From the IMG/VR virus record IMGVR_UViG_3300034064_000435, positions 1 to 25,502 of that record: DNA of 25,502 bases; one strand, given 5' to 3'. The first letter of the stretch is position 1; each line of letters opens with the position of its first letter. The position numbers and the translations under genes are program-made. The stretch comes from a virus. Shown here piece after piece: positions 1 to 8,108 of the stretch. Under the pieces are notes generated by a model. It was given only the letters and a program-made list of their open reading frames with translations, searched no databases and was not told the origin of the DNA.

Positions 1-329
1 CTCAAGAGCACGACCAGAATATCTTTAAGGATTTTATGCAACCTAATGGGGCTGAGTTCTGTCCGTTGCTCGTACCCATCACATCAAATGGGGCTCAGTT
101 TAGGGTTAGCCGAGAAAAAATACTTGCTCTGCCCGAAGAATATCTAAAGAACCTGTTAGCTATATCTAACAAAGACCCGTTAGCTTTTCGTTTTGAATGG
201 GCGTGGGGTCTAGTTTTAGACGGATCAAAAATGGCATTCGCAAAACCGAAAGAATTAATAACACAAACAAACGAAACCAGAAACACGAAAAATGAAAACA
301 CTATTCCCGAAACAACAAGAGTCTGTTGA
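1..329 (+). CDS. C-terminal end of a DUF3431-like (glycosyltransferase-like) protein, cut by the window edge
   Basis: The reading frame is open to the left edge (first whole codon at base 3), so the gene begins outside the window; the ATG at 36 lies in frame but need not be the start. The visible 108 residues contain GAQFRVSREKIL followed by P and Y. This closely matches GAQFYVKRETIL...P...Y near the end of the DUF3431-like protein encoded at 11694-12287, including the tryptophan-containing tail (EWAWGLV versus EGMWGKVF). The last 38 bases overlap the helicase gene in another frame. The assignment rests on this within-window comparison and on memory of the family, whose biochemical role is unproven. 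If right, the phage carries two such proteins. An unrelated protein with a chance similarity of about 20 residues is the alternative. Confidence 0.55.
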   Translation, partial: QEHDQNIFKDFMQPNGAEFCPLLVPITSNGAQFRVSREKILALPEEYLKNLLAISNKDPLAFRFEWAWGLVLDGSKMAFAKPKELITQTNETRNTKNENTIPETTRVC

Positions 330-1587
330 CTTCATTTTAAAAGCACTAGAAGATCATCGCTGCGCTCTTGACTCTAGCCATACCGGTGTCGGTAAGACAG
401 TTATTGCTTGTCGCGTAGCTCGTAAATTCAGACCTTTTGTATTTGTTGTCTGCCCCAAAATTGTCATCCCACATTGGGAACGAGAACTTAAAGAGGCTGG
501 TATTAACCCGCTTTGTGTTACCAACTACGAAAAACTTAAACTTGGGAATGGGCAGTTTATCACAAAAATAGGTAAGAAACTATTTCGTTGGCACTTACCG
601 CCAAACACTCTAATCATCTGGGATGAGTGCCACAAGTGTAAATCTCCATTCAGCCAGAACTCACAGATGCTAGTAGCGGCAAAACAAGCAGGATACTACA
701 ATCTGCTTTTATCTGCCACCGCCTGCCAAGACCCAACAGAGATGCGTTCATTGGGTTTTGCACTAGGTTTGCACTCCCTCAATAAGGCCGAGAACGGATT
801 AAAAAGCTGGCCCTCTTGGATGATGCAGTATGGGTGTAGGAAGGACCAATGGCGTAACTGGGTAGCCGGACCGGTACCTAAACTCGTTCCACTTAATCAG
901 GAAATGTATTCAAAAAACTGTGTTAAGCTCACTCCGCACGACTTACCGTCTGCATTTACTGATAACCACGTCATCACTGAACCACTTGAATTTTCTTTGA
1001 GGTGGACGATTGACAACTACTACAACGAGCACGGACTTACGTCAGATGTGATTGACGATCTTCTGGAAAATAATAGCGCTAGCCAACATATTCTTGTTGA
1101 AATTCTACACGCACGTCAGCTCGCTGAAGCTGCAAAAGTGCATGATATTGTTAGCCTAATTAAGAATGCTTGCGCCGAAGGATTCAGTGTAGCGGTATTC
1201 GTAAACTTTGTTGATACTGTAAAGTCTTTGGGCCAACAATTCCCAGATGCTTCCGTTATTGTTGGTGGTCAATCGGCAATGGTGCGGGAGGTTAACGTAC
1301 AACGGTTTCAGACAAACCAAACAAACGTAATTATCTGCAACATCGCAGCCGGAGGCGTAGGCGTTTCACTACACGACACAGAAGGCGGACATCCGAGGAT
1401 GAGCCTTATCTCCCCTACCTTTAACGTCAAAGATTACATTCAGACGTTAGGTCGAATCCACCGCGCCAACGCGAAAAGTCCTGCAATCCAAAGGGTTTTG
1501 GTGGCGTCGAAAACAATCGAAGAAAAAATTGTTGACAAGTTGGAACAAAAGCGTTTGTCTCTGGACACGCTTCACGCGCAACAATAA
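292..1587 (+). CDS. SNF2/DExH-type superfamily 2 helicase
   Basis: A 431-aa ATP-dependent DNA translocase or helicase, expected to act in phage replication or recombination. The SF2 motifs appear in order: Q-motif-like start (FPKQQESV), Walker A TGVGKT (K35), DECH box (D111-H114), LSATA (141-144) and motif VI QTLGRIHRA (R388, R391). The order and spacing fit the single-subunit SNF2-like helicases of many phages; the length is short, with no accessory domains. The ATG at 292 is chosen because the Q-motif begins a few residues later. It has no Shine-Dalgarno sequence (gaaacacgaaaa upstream) and overlaps the preceding gene by 38 bases. The gene opens the replication run that continues with a nuclease, polymerase and primase. 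The family is clear, but the exact role (fork remodelling, recombination or origin melting) is not. Confidence 0.93.
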   Translation: MKTLFPKQQESVDFILKALEDHRCALDSSHTGVGKTVIACRVARKFRPFVFVVCPKIVIPHWERELKEAGINPLCVTNYEKLKLGNGQFITKIGKKLFRWHLPPNTLIIWDECHKCKSPFSQNSQMLVAAKQAGYYNLLLSATACQDPTEMRSLGFALGLHSLNKAENGLKSWPSWMMQYGCRKDQWRNWVAGPVPKLVPLNQEMYSKNCVKLTPHDLPSAFTDNHVITEPLEFSLRWTIDNYYNEHGLTSDVIDDLLENNSASQHILVEILHARQLAEAAKVHDIVSLIKNACAEGFSVAVFVNFVDTVKSLGQQFPDASVIVGGQSAMVREVNVQRFQTNQTNVIICNIAAGGVGVSLHDTEGGHPRMSLISPTFNVKDYIQTLGRIHRANAKSPAIQRVLVASKTIEEKIVDKLEQKRLSLDTLHAQQ

Positions 1588-1598
1588 ACATCAAACAT

Positions 1599-1814
1599 AT
1601 GAGCACAGACAAAAGATCCGTTAAACCAGAAAACAACCACAGTACTCCAGTTACCCTAATTGACTTTATGGCTGGCGTTGCCTTTTTAGGGTACGCCGTC
1701 AATAAATTTGAAGACATCCATATCCCTGAAGGAAGTACATTGGGCGCAGAGGCGAGCCGTGAAAGCTACGAGTGGGCTAAGGCAATGTGTGAAGCCAAAA
1801 AGAACATGCAGTAA
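1599..1814 (+). CDS. Small unknown phage protein, 71 aa
   Basis: A 71-residue ORF starting 11 bases after the helicase stop and ending one base before the next start. The N-terminus is charged and polar, followed by TPVTLIDFMAGVAFLGYAV and a C-terminal charged helix (SYEWAKAMCEAKKNM). This pattern, a short 'TLxDxxAxxxL' stretch followed by a YxxAxAM-like helix, recalls small proteins often found among phage replication genes, none with a proven function. The start is ACATATGA, a context shared with three other genes in the window, with no Shine-Dalgarno sequence. The tight packing supports it being real. No function is assigned. Confidence 0.72.
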   Translation: MSTDKRSVKPENNHSTPVTLIDFMAGVAFLGYAVNKFEDIHIPEGSTLGAEASRESYEWAKAMCEAKKNMQ

Positions 1815-1815
1815 T

Positions 1816-1995
1816 ATGATAACTGAACCAAACACCAAAACGAAAGAGGAGGCATTGATATATTTTGCCAAGATGCCCCCCATAACCAATGAGGACGGCT
1901 CGTTGAATTACGAAGCAATGGCTGGGGAGCTTCTCGCCGAGGGAGCCCCTTTTGCAGAAGTTAGCCCCTACATGAAAGCCCTTGCATTAGCCTAA
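1816..1995 (+). CDS. Small unknown phage protein, 59 aa
   Basis: The ATG at 1816 is preferred over the in-frame ATG at 1708, because the longer version would run through most of the preceding gene in another frame and the short version begins one base after its stop. The 59-aa product is acidic and probably helical (KTKEEALIYFAKMPPITNEDG, then AMAGELLAEGAPFAEVSPYMKALALA). It ends four bases before the nuclease gene. I do not recognise it. Its support is position inside a tightly packed operon and an intact frame. It could be a small accessory or inhibitor protein of the replication set, but nothing in the sequence says so. Confidence 0.62.
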   Translation: MITEPNTKTKEEALIYFAKMPPITNEDGSLNYEAMAGELLAEGAPFAEVSPYMKALALA

Positions 1996-1999
1996 GACA

Positions 2000-3130
2000 A
2001 TGACTACCGTTGACCACTCAGACCGCGCTCACGCAGAGTTCGGACCTTCATCACTCAAGTACGTATCCCTCTGTGCTGGCTATCACGGCAAGGACGGAAA
2101 CAACGCCGCGTCTATAATCGGGACACGCATCCACGAAGCTCTTGAAGTCCGTGACCCTTCCGCTCTCGAGAGCGAGGAAGAGGTACAGATCTACGAGCGT
2201 ATGATTGAGGAAGAGGATGAGGTATTCACCAACATTTTTGGTGGTACTGACGGCGTAACTATTCAGCGCGAAAACCGCCTCGTACTCGATCTCGACTGCC
2301 AGACACCAACGTTCGGTACTTCTGATATTGTTGCGTTCAAGGGCGATGTCGGCCTTCAGATTGACTACAAAACGGGCATCAGTAAGATCGACGAGCCACG
2401 TAAAAACTGGCAAGCCAAGGCATACGTACTGGCGATGTTCCAATCCACCGAACTTGAAACTATCCACTTTGCTTTCCTCGTACCGAAGCGAGATGAGATT
2501 TTGACAGGTACGTTTGAGCGTTCGGAGATGGATCAGCTCCGCAAAGAAATCTCAGACGTAATCAGAAAAGCCGAGACGACAAGACCTAAATGGGAGAATA
2601 AGAGCATCGACATCGACGATCTCAACCCCACAGTCAACTGCCGCTTCTGTCGTCACGAAGAACATTGTCCAGCATTGGGCGCTGTGGCTATCGAGGTAGC
2701 TAAACGTTATCGACCAGACTTGCTTCCAGACGGACCAATCGCTTCCGGCGAAGTTGATGATCCAGCGGCTATCGAGAAACTCTACGTTGTCGCTAAGATC
2801 GTAGAGAACTGGGCGAGCGGCATCAAGCACAAGGCTACCGGCATGGCGCATGACGGAGTTGAGTTTGACTCCCTTAAGCTGCGCTCAATGGGTTCCCTCA
2901 AGAAGACGCTTGAAAAGAACTATCTCGCGCAACTCGCTATCAAGCACGGATTAGGTCTCGATGAAGTCATTGAAGCCGCCGACTTGACAATGGGCCAACT
3001 CTCAAAAGCCCTGCACGAAAAATCCCCGAAAGGAAAAAAATCTTTTGTTGTTGACAGCTTCGAGAAAGAAGCTATTGATCTCAATATCGTTGAGGTTGGA
3101 CCGACACGATACACACTTTCCTCAAGATGA
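2000..3130 (+). CDS. Cas4/RecB-family PD-(D/E)XK nuclease with probable Fe-S cluster (DUF2800-like)
   Basis: A 376-aa nuclease of the RecB-like PD-(D/E)XK group. Visible motifs: GTRIHEAL with the family histidine (H45), TSDIVAF (D109), IDYKTG (D122-x-K124), and the QAKAYVLAM helix that carries the conserved Q and Y. Cysteines sit at C25 and at C214, C217 and C223 (C-x2-C-x5-C). One N-terminal plus three C-terminal cysteines is the layout of the 4Fe-4S cluster in Cas4/AddB-type nucleases. Phage members of this type lie beside helicase and polymerase genes and are thought to process DNA ends for recombination or packaging. Residues 250-376 carry an extra helical, charged domain not needed for catalysis. 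The start at 2000 follows the previous stop by four bases without a Shine-Dalgarno sequence. Confidence 0.88.
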   Translation: MTTVDHSDRAHAEFGPSSLKYVSLCAGYHGKDGNNAASIIGTRIHEALEVRDPSALESEEEVQIYERMIEEEDEVFTNIFGGTDGVTIQRENRLVLDLDCQTPTFGTSDIVAFKGDVGLQIDYKTGISKIDEPRKNWQAKAYVLAMFQSTELETIHFAFLVPKRDEILTGTFERSEMDQLRKEISDVIRKAETTRPKWENKSIDIDDLNPTVNCRFCRHEEHCPALGAVAIEVAKRYRPDLLPDGPIASGEVDDPAAIEKLYVVAKIVENWASGIKHKATGMAHDGVEFDSLKLRSMGSLKKTLEKNYLAQLAIKHGLGLDEVIEAADLTMGQLSKALHEKSPKGKKSFVVDSFEKEAIDLNIVEVGPTRYTLSSR

Positions 3131-3203
3131 GGATAAAGGGAGTTACGGCTGTCCCCTTCAGTAAGCATAAGCAACAACCGATCAGAAACTAGAAAACAGA
3201 CAC

Positions 3204-3833
3204 ATGAGTACAGAAGCACTAAGCACAAGCACATCGACCGGACTCGCGTTCGCAGCGCAAGACATCGACATCCCTCGCCTTAACGTCATCCAAAAGATGT
3301 CGGAAATCGAAGGGCCCATCGGATCGGTCGTTATCGACAAGGACTCAGTTCTCCTTGAAGCCGAACAGAAAACTCCGGTAGTCGTGATCGGAGCAATCAA
3401 GCGGTGGAAAGAAGATGTTCCATTCGGTGAAGACTACATCCCCAAGATCGTCTCCAACGAATCGGACGCTAAAGCCCTTGCCTCAGAGAGCAGCTACGAC
3501 GTCACGGAGTTTGCTGAAATCATCCTGCTTATCCCCCAAATCGGTGATGATGACGCATTGTTCCCCTACCCAATCGGCGACGTTAATTACCAAATTGGCC
3601 GCATCACCGTTCAGAAGGACGCCTATCGCTTGACCTACAAGCGTTTGTTCACCTTCTCGACATTCAACCCCAACGTTCCGATCTCCTCGCGTTTTTGGAA
3701 CTTTGGTACTGAGCTGATGTCCAAAGGAAAATACAGCTGGTACGTGCCGACCCTCGCACACACGAAGGACGACGCACCTGCTGAAGTCGCTGAGTTCGCT
3801 GCACGCCTTACCAAGGGAGGGAACGACCAATGA
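3204..3833 (+). CDS. Unknown replication-block protein, 209 aa; possible ssDNA-binding protein
   Basis: The N-terminus has a Thr/Ser-rich tail (STEALSTSTSTG), then AQDIDIPRLNVIQKMSEIEG, several beta-rich stretches (TPVVVIGAIKRWKED, FAEIILLIPQIGDDDALFPYP) and a C-terminal part with aromatic residues (RLTYKRLFTFSTFNP, SRFWNFGTEL, KYSWYVP). It sits between the Cas4-like nuclease and the polymerase, where comparable phages often encode a single-stranded DNA-binding or annealing protein. The basic and aromatic residues would suit that role. This is inference from position and composition, as I see no recognised OB-fold signature. The 73 bases before it contain no gene and only a weak 5-bp stem. 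Its stop overlaps the next start (ATGA). Confidence 0.8.
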   Translation: MSTEALSTSTSTGLAFAAQDIDIPRLNVIQKMSEIEGPIGSVVIDKDSVLLEAEQKTPVVVIGAIKRWKEDVPFGEDYIPKIVSNESDAKALASESSYDVTEFAEIILLIPQIGDDDALFPYPIGDVNYQIGRITVQKDAYRLTYKRLFTFSTFNPNVPISSRFWNFGTELMSKGKYSWYVPTLAHTKDDAPAEVAEFAARLTKGGNDQ

Positions 3834-4060
3834 GCACCATTGTAATCGACAACCCCCTTGCGCTTTTGAAGCGTGAGTGTGACTCCATCCGCAGTGTGAT
3901 CACTAAGATCGACGGCGATATCACCACACTTAATGATCAGATCACTGAGTTACTTACTCAGAAGTCGTCTCTCAATCTTGTGGCTACCGCCCTCGACAAT
4001 GAGATGGATCGCATCCGCCTGTCTCCACAACAGCTTGAGCTGGATCTGGAGGTAGAGTAA
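3830..4060 (+). CDS. Small coiled-coil protein, 76 aa
   Basis: A 76-residue protein whose start overlaps the previous stop by four bases (ATGA), so translation is probably coupled. It is one of very few genes here with a Shine-Dalgarno-like sequence (gggagg about 9 bases upstream, inside the preceding gene). Leucine, isoleucine and valine spaced in heptads from about residue 10 to 65 (ITKIDGDITTLNDQITELL, then LVATALDNEMDRIRL) predict a continuous coiled coil, so it should form dimers or higher oligomers. It ends with an acidic tail (ELDLEVE). A partner or accessory protein for the 209-aa product is plausible from the coupling. It is the last gene before the terminator at 4074-4111. Confidence 0.75.
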   Translation: MSTIVIDNPLALLKRECDSIRSVITKIDGDITTLNDQITELLTQKSSLNLVATALDNEMDRIRLSPQQLELDLEVE

Positions 4061-4073
4061 TAATCCCCCCATA

Positions 4074-4111
4074 CCGCACCTCGCACCTAATGGTGTGGGG
4101 TGCGGCTTTTT
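4074..4111 (+). terminator. Strong rho-independent terminator before the polymerase gene
   Basis: A 14-bp stem (4074-4087 pairing with 4092-4105, with two G-U wobbles and no mismatch), a TAAT loop and a CTTTTT tail form a textbook intrinsic terminator on the plus strand. It lies 13 bases after the stop of the 76-aa gene and only 13 bases before the ATG of the polymerase gene. No promoter is visible between them. It may therefore act as an attenuator, lowering the dose of polymerase relative to the upstream genes. Confidence 0.88.
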
Positions 4112-4124
4112 ACGCACACGACAT

Positions 4125-5897
4125 ATGATTACTTACGCAGTTGACTTTGAGTCGTATTACGACGGTGAATGCTCCATCACTACATTGGGGCCGAGGGGTT
4201 ACTTTTCACACCCTCAATTCGACGCTTACATGGTTACCATAGTAGGCGATGACGGTTTTGTTTACGCCGGATGTCCAAGAGAATTAGATTGGACGATGCT
4301 AGACGGCAATGTGGTATTGAGCCACAACGCCTCTTTCGACGAAAGCCTGTATCTCTACGGCGTTGAGGCTGGCTGGTTCAACCCATGCTCACCAGCAGAG
4401 TGGCACTGTACCGCAGATATGACAGCGTTCTTGGGTCTTCCGAGATCTCTTAAAAATGCGTCCGCCGCAGTGTTTGGCATGGAGGTCAACAAGACCACAC
4501 GTGACAACATGAAGGGCAAGCAGTGGGGCTCAATGACTGACGACTTCAAGAAGGAAGTCACCGAATATGCAATCGTTGACTCCGAACTTTGCTTGCGCTT
4601 ATGGAAGGAACTATCTGACAGATGGCCTCAGACAGAGCGCAACATTAGCGTACTCAATCGTAAAGTAGGCCAGCGCGGTTTGCCCATCGACACGACGCTA
4701 CTTAAGACAAACCTTGAACAGATACGTACTGAATTATTTAATGCAGAGCAGTCTATTCCGTGGATCGGCGACCATACACCGCTTTCTCGTAAAGCCTTCA
4801 ACGAGCAGTGCCGTGCACAAGGCATTGAGCCACCAGCTTCGCTCGCTGCTGGTAATGAAGAAGCCGACAAATGGTTTGCCGCATTCCAAGACGCGTGTCC
4901 TTGGGCGCGTGCTGTGCAGAACTACCGACGCATCAACGCGTTCTTGCGTAAGCTAGAAGCGTTCGATAATGGCACTATGCCTGACGGTAGGTACTACGGC
5001 GGACTGATGTACTGTGGCGCAAACCCCACCGCTCGCTTCAGCGGTAGCGGCGGAAACCTCAATCTACAGAACCTTCCGAGAGACGAGATGTTCGGCGTGA
5101 ACTTCCGCCACATGATTAAGCCAAAGGACGGGTACAAACTAATTGTCGCCGACTTGTCGCAGATTGAAGTTCGCACCCTATGCTGGCTCGCCGATGACTA
5201 TAAAGCTCTCGACCTTATTCGTGAGTCTGACGACATCTACCATGCGTTCGGTGTATTGCTAGGTCTCCACAACCCCGACTACGGACCACTAAGAGACTAC
5301 GATAAACAGTTGCGGCACAAAGTAAAATCCATTGCATTGGGCTGCGGCTACGGCATGGGTGCTGCGAAATTCTCCACGTTCAGCGGCATGCCGCTCGAAG
5401 AGGCGGAGAAGGCGGTCAAACTCTACCGTGATCGTATGCCTATGGTGCCAAAGTTCTGGCGTTCACTCGACCAAGACATGGCAACCGCTTGCGCTGTGAG
5501 CGAGCCGTTTCAGCTTGAGCTTCCGTCCGGTCGCGCTTTGCGCTACGGGAAGATTAAGCGCATGAAGGAGGCTGGCTCAGTCAATCGTTTCCGCTACATC
5601 GGCAAGATTGTACGTAACGGGCAAATGCGGGACTTCCCCCTGTGGGGTGGTATCCTTACCGAAAACATGTCCCAAGGATTAGCGCGAGACATTTTCTCAG
5701 ACATGATGCTTCGTGTTGACGCCGCTGGTTATCCTGTCATCCTACACGTACATGACGAAATGGTTTGCGAAGTACCGGAAGCACAAGCCGAAAGTGCTCT
5801 CGCAAAGATTATGGAGATTATGTCTATCCCACCCATGTGGATACCGGATATTCCGGTCGCCGCTGAAGGACATATCTGCGACCTTTACTCTAAATAA
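4125..5897 (+). CDS. polA-like: Family A DNA polymerase with 3'-5' exonuclease domain, Leu762 type
   Basis: A 590-aa replicative polymerase of the DNA polymerase I family. The exonuclease domain has DFE (D7, E9), HNASFD (N68, D72) and YAIVD (Y148, D152). The polymerase domain has motif A DLSQIEVR (D343), motif B with RHKVKSIALGCGYG (K and Y of the O-helix kept) and motif C VHDE (D544). Both catalytic metal-binding aspartates are present. There is no 5'-3' exonuclease domain, as usual for phages. The residue matching E. coli Phe762 is Leu405. The ATG at 4125 is chosen over an in-frame GTG at 4095 because the latter lies within the terminator stem and the exonuclease fold begins right after 4125. 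The start context is ACATATGA with no Shine-Dalgarno sequence. Confidence 0.95.
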   Translation: MITYAVDFESYYDGECSITTLGPRGYFSHPQFDAYMVTIVGDDGFVYAGCPRELDWTMLDGNVVLSHNASFDESLYLYGVEAGWFNPCSPAEWHCTADMTAFLGLPRSLKNASAAVFGMEVNKTTRDNMKGKQWGSMTDDFKKEVTEYAIVDSELCLRLWKELSDRWPQTERNISVLNRKVGQRGLPIDTTLLKTNLEQIRTELFNAEQSIPWIGDHTPLSRKAFNEQCRAQGIEPPASLAAGNEEADKWFAAFQDACPWARAVQNYRRINAFLRKLEAFDNGTMPDGRYYGGLMYCGANPTARFSGSGGNLNLQNLPRDEMFGVNFRHMIKPKDGYKLIVADLSQIEVRTLCWLADDYKALDLIRESDDIYHAFGVLLGLHNPDYGPLRDYDKQLRHKVKSIALGCGYGMGAAKFSTFSGMPLEEAEKAVKLYRDRMPMVPKFWRSLDQDMATACAVSEPFQLELPSGRALRYGKIKRMKEAGSVNRFRYIGKIVRNGQMRDFPLWGGILTENMSQGLARDIFSDMMLRVDAAGYPVILHVHDEMVCEVPEAQAESALAKIMEIMSIPPMWIPDIPVAAEGHICDLYSK

Positions 5898-5928
5898 CAA
5901 TTCCGTGTGGCCAACACGTCATCAATTG
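5898..5928. other. Nested inverted repeat between polymerase and primase genes
   Basis: The intergenic bases begin with CAATT and end with AATTG, enclosing CGTGT-GGCCA-ACACG. This is a two-part imperfect stem-loop with an asymmetric inner loop. There is no T-run after it, so it is not a normal terminator. It may be an RNA structure or protein-binding site 10 bases before the primase start, or chance. Confidence 0.35.
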
Positions 5929-5938
5929 GCACCTACAT

Positions 5939-8095
5939 ATGAAATATAGATACCTAAAAAATCATCGTGCTGCAACTGTAACTGCTGTAGCTGACCTCTC
6001 AACACTCACATTCACCAAACCGTCGTTCTCGACAAAAGCGGAGTACCGAGCATGGTGCGCCGATGCCAACACCGACCACTGCTTCTACTCAATGGCAGAA
6101 GGCGATAGCCCAAACGGACGAATCAGCGAAGACAACCCGATCAACAAACTGCACGGCTTTGTGGCTGACTTCGATGCTCCGGTCGATTGGCCGAACATTG
6201 ACAGCGTACTTAAGATCAGATGTGACGGCGGACATATGCCAACATGGCGCACTAGAACACAGTCCGGCTATATCCGTCTTGTCTGGGAGTTTGATAAGCC
6301 GATGCCACTCGCTCCAGCTCTAGCCGAATCATTTATGAAGCGGCTGTCGGATGCACTCAAGGCTTCGATGCTGCTGGCTGGCTTCGACAAAACCAGTCTC
6401 AAGCCGTCGCAGTACTTCGAAATCGGTGAAGACTGGACGCGTATCGGCGACCCGATTCCTGTATCCTTTGCCCGAACCGTGCTTCTTAAAGCGGCGAACG
6501 ATACACCGATCAGGACTGAGGATACCAACATCCCACTCGACGATGTCGCCGCTGAGGTCGCTCGCAGATTCCCTAACCGCTGGAAGGGTGAGTTTGTCGT
6601 AGGTGCTCGCGGTCCACTATTCTGGATCGACGACGGCATCGACCGCGACGGCTGTCAGGTTCGTGAAGACGGAATGATCTGCTACTCGGATCGTGCGGGT
6701 ACAGGGTTCAAGTCGTGGGCTTCGATCTTGGGCAAGCAGTTCGTCACGAAGTACGAAGAGCGGAAACTGTCTAGCCTACTAGATCAGTATTGGTTCAACG
6801 GCAAGGGATACTACAAACTTCTTAACGGCGGACCTGTTATCATCCCTAAAGAACAGCTCGTACTCGAACTCCGCAAGGCTGGCTTCTGTCCAAAACTCAA
6901 GAAGAATCAGACCGTATCCGAAGTCGAACAAGCGGTACTCACAATCTCCAACGATTGCCGTGTCGAAGAAGTCGCCCCTGTCGTGTTCTCCAAAGAACGT
7001 GTGGTCAATTTCAACGGCAGAAAGATACTCAACAACTGCCGCACTACCGCTATTCCATTTGCCGATAACGGTGATGTAGCTAACTGGCCGTGGATTAACG
7101 CATTCATTACGCCATTCTTTGCGAAGGATACTAGCGGCAACGAGACCCTGCCGTATTTCCTTGCTTGGTTCCAACGCCTGTACAAAGCCGTACTAGAGTA
7201 CCGTTTGGATCAAGGACAACTGATGATTCTGTTGGGACCAGCTGGACACGGAAAGACCCTACTCACCAACAAGATTGTCGGTGCGGCGGTTGGCGGTTTC
7301 AGCGATGCCTCGGACTATCTATCCGGCAAGACCAGCTTCAACCGCGACCTCTGCGGCTCTGCTGCTTGGGTTGTGGATGACCAAACGGCAGCATCTACCT
7401 ACGCCGACCAGCGCAAGTTCGTCGAGCTTACCAAACGCTGTGTGGCTAACCCGAGGCTTGAGTATCACGCCAAGTACGCCGATGCCATTCCGCTTCCGTG
7501 GTCTGGTCGGGTAATGATGTCACTCAATCTAGACGCCAACTCACTCGCCGCTCTGCCTTCTTTGGACAGCAGTAACCGCGACAAGATTATCGCGTTGCGG
7601 ATCAACAGCGGCCATAAGGTCAAGTTCGGTTCCAATGAGTTTGTCGAGAACACTATCAACGCGGAGATGCCGTACTTCCTCAAGTGGCTGTACGACTGGC
7701 AACCGCCGATTGAGATTAAGGACGCCAGCCGTTTTGGTGTTAAGACCTACATCGACTCGTTCATCGAGGCAGCGGCCTACGACAACAGCTCACGTTCGGC
7801 TATCGCGGAAATGGTGGAGTTCTTCGCCAAGAAGGTCCGCGAGACCGTAGCCCTTACCAAATGGCGCGGCACGCTTACCGAGTTCACAGTCGTGTTGCAG
7901 GAATGCAACGGAGGTAGGGCTGTCGGCAACAGCGGCAACCTTGAGTTCGTACGTCGCGGAATGACTGTCCTTGAGGAAGTCAGCCAGCACAATAAGAGCA
8001 TCAGGCCGGTACGAAGCAAAGGTCAAGGCGGTGGTAAGATCTGGGAGATTGATCTCTCCGAGGCTTATGACATCGACCAAGGCGGCGACTTCTAA
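5939..8095 (+). CDS. Primase (archaeo-eukaryotic type) fused to SF3 helicase
   Basis: A 718-aa protein that should prime and unwind DNA for the phage polymerase. The N-terminal half carries an AEP/RepB-like primase signature: VADFDAP with the metal-binding pair D77 and D79, then SGYIRLVWEFDKP (from S109) and a later FDKTSLKPSQYFEIGEDW stretch resembling the third motif. The C-terminal half is an SF3 helicase: Walker A GPAGHGKT (433-440, K439), Walker B AWVVDDQ (D480, D481) and sensor-like motif C MMSLNLDA (N530). The region 200-400 is a linker or middle domain. This primase-helicase fusion is common in phages and plasmids with family A polymerases. It starts at ACATATGA, 41 bases after the polymerase stop, and is the last plus-strand gene. 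Confidence 0.9.
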   Translation: MKYRYLKNHRAATVTAVADLSTLTFTKPSFSTKAEYRAWCADANTDHCFYSMAEGDSPNGRISEDNPINKLHGFVADFDAPVDWPNIDSVLKIRCDGGHMPTWRTRTQSGYIRLVWEFDKPMPLAPALAESFMKRLSDALKASMLLAGFDKTSLKPSQYFEIGEDWTRIGDPIPVSFARTVLLKAANDTPIRTEDTNIPLDDVAAEVARRFPNRWKGEFVVGARGPLFWIDDGIDRDGCQVREDGMICYSDRAGTGFKSWASILGKQFVTKYEERKLSSLLDQYWFNGKGYYKLLNGGPVIIPKEQLVLELRKAGFCPKLKKNQTVSEVEQAVLTISNDCRVEEVAPVVFSKERVVNFNGRKILNNCRTTAIPFADNGDVANWPWINAFITPFFAKDTSGNETLPYFLAWFQRLYKAVLEYRLDQGQLMILLGPAGHGKTLLTNKIVGAAVGGFSDASDYLSGKTSFNRDLCGSAAWVVDDQTAASTYADQRKFVELTKRCVANPRLEYHAKYADAIPLPWSGRVMMSLNLDANSLAALPSLDSSNRDKIIALRINSGHKVKFGSNEFVENTINAEMPYFLKWLYDWQPPIEIKDASRFGVKTYIDSFIEAAAYDNSSRSAIAEMVEFFAKKVRETVALTKWRGTLTEFTVVLQECNGGRAVGNSGNLEFVRRGMTVLEEVSQHNKSIRPVRSKGQGGGKIWEIDLSEAYDIDQGGDF

Positions 8096-8108
8096 GACAG
8101 CTACGGAA

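Noticed and set aside
1708-1815. Longer start for the 59-aa protein
   Set aside because: It would overlap the 71-aa gene across most of its length; the ATG at 1816 fits the packing of the operon.
4095-4124. GTG start extending the polymerase by 10 codons
   Set aside because: It would begin within the terminator stem, and the exonuclease fold begins at the ATG at 4125 with the ACATATGA context.
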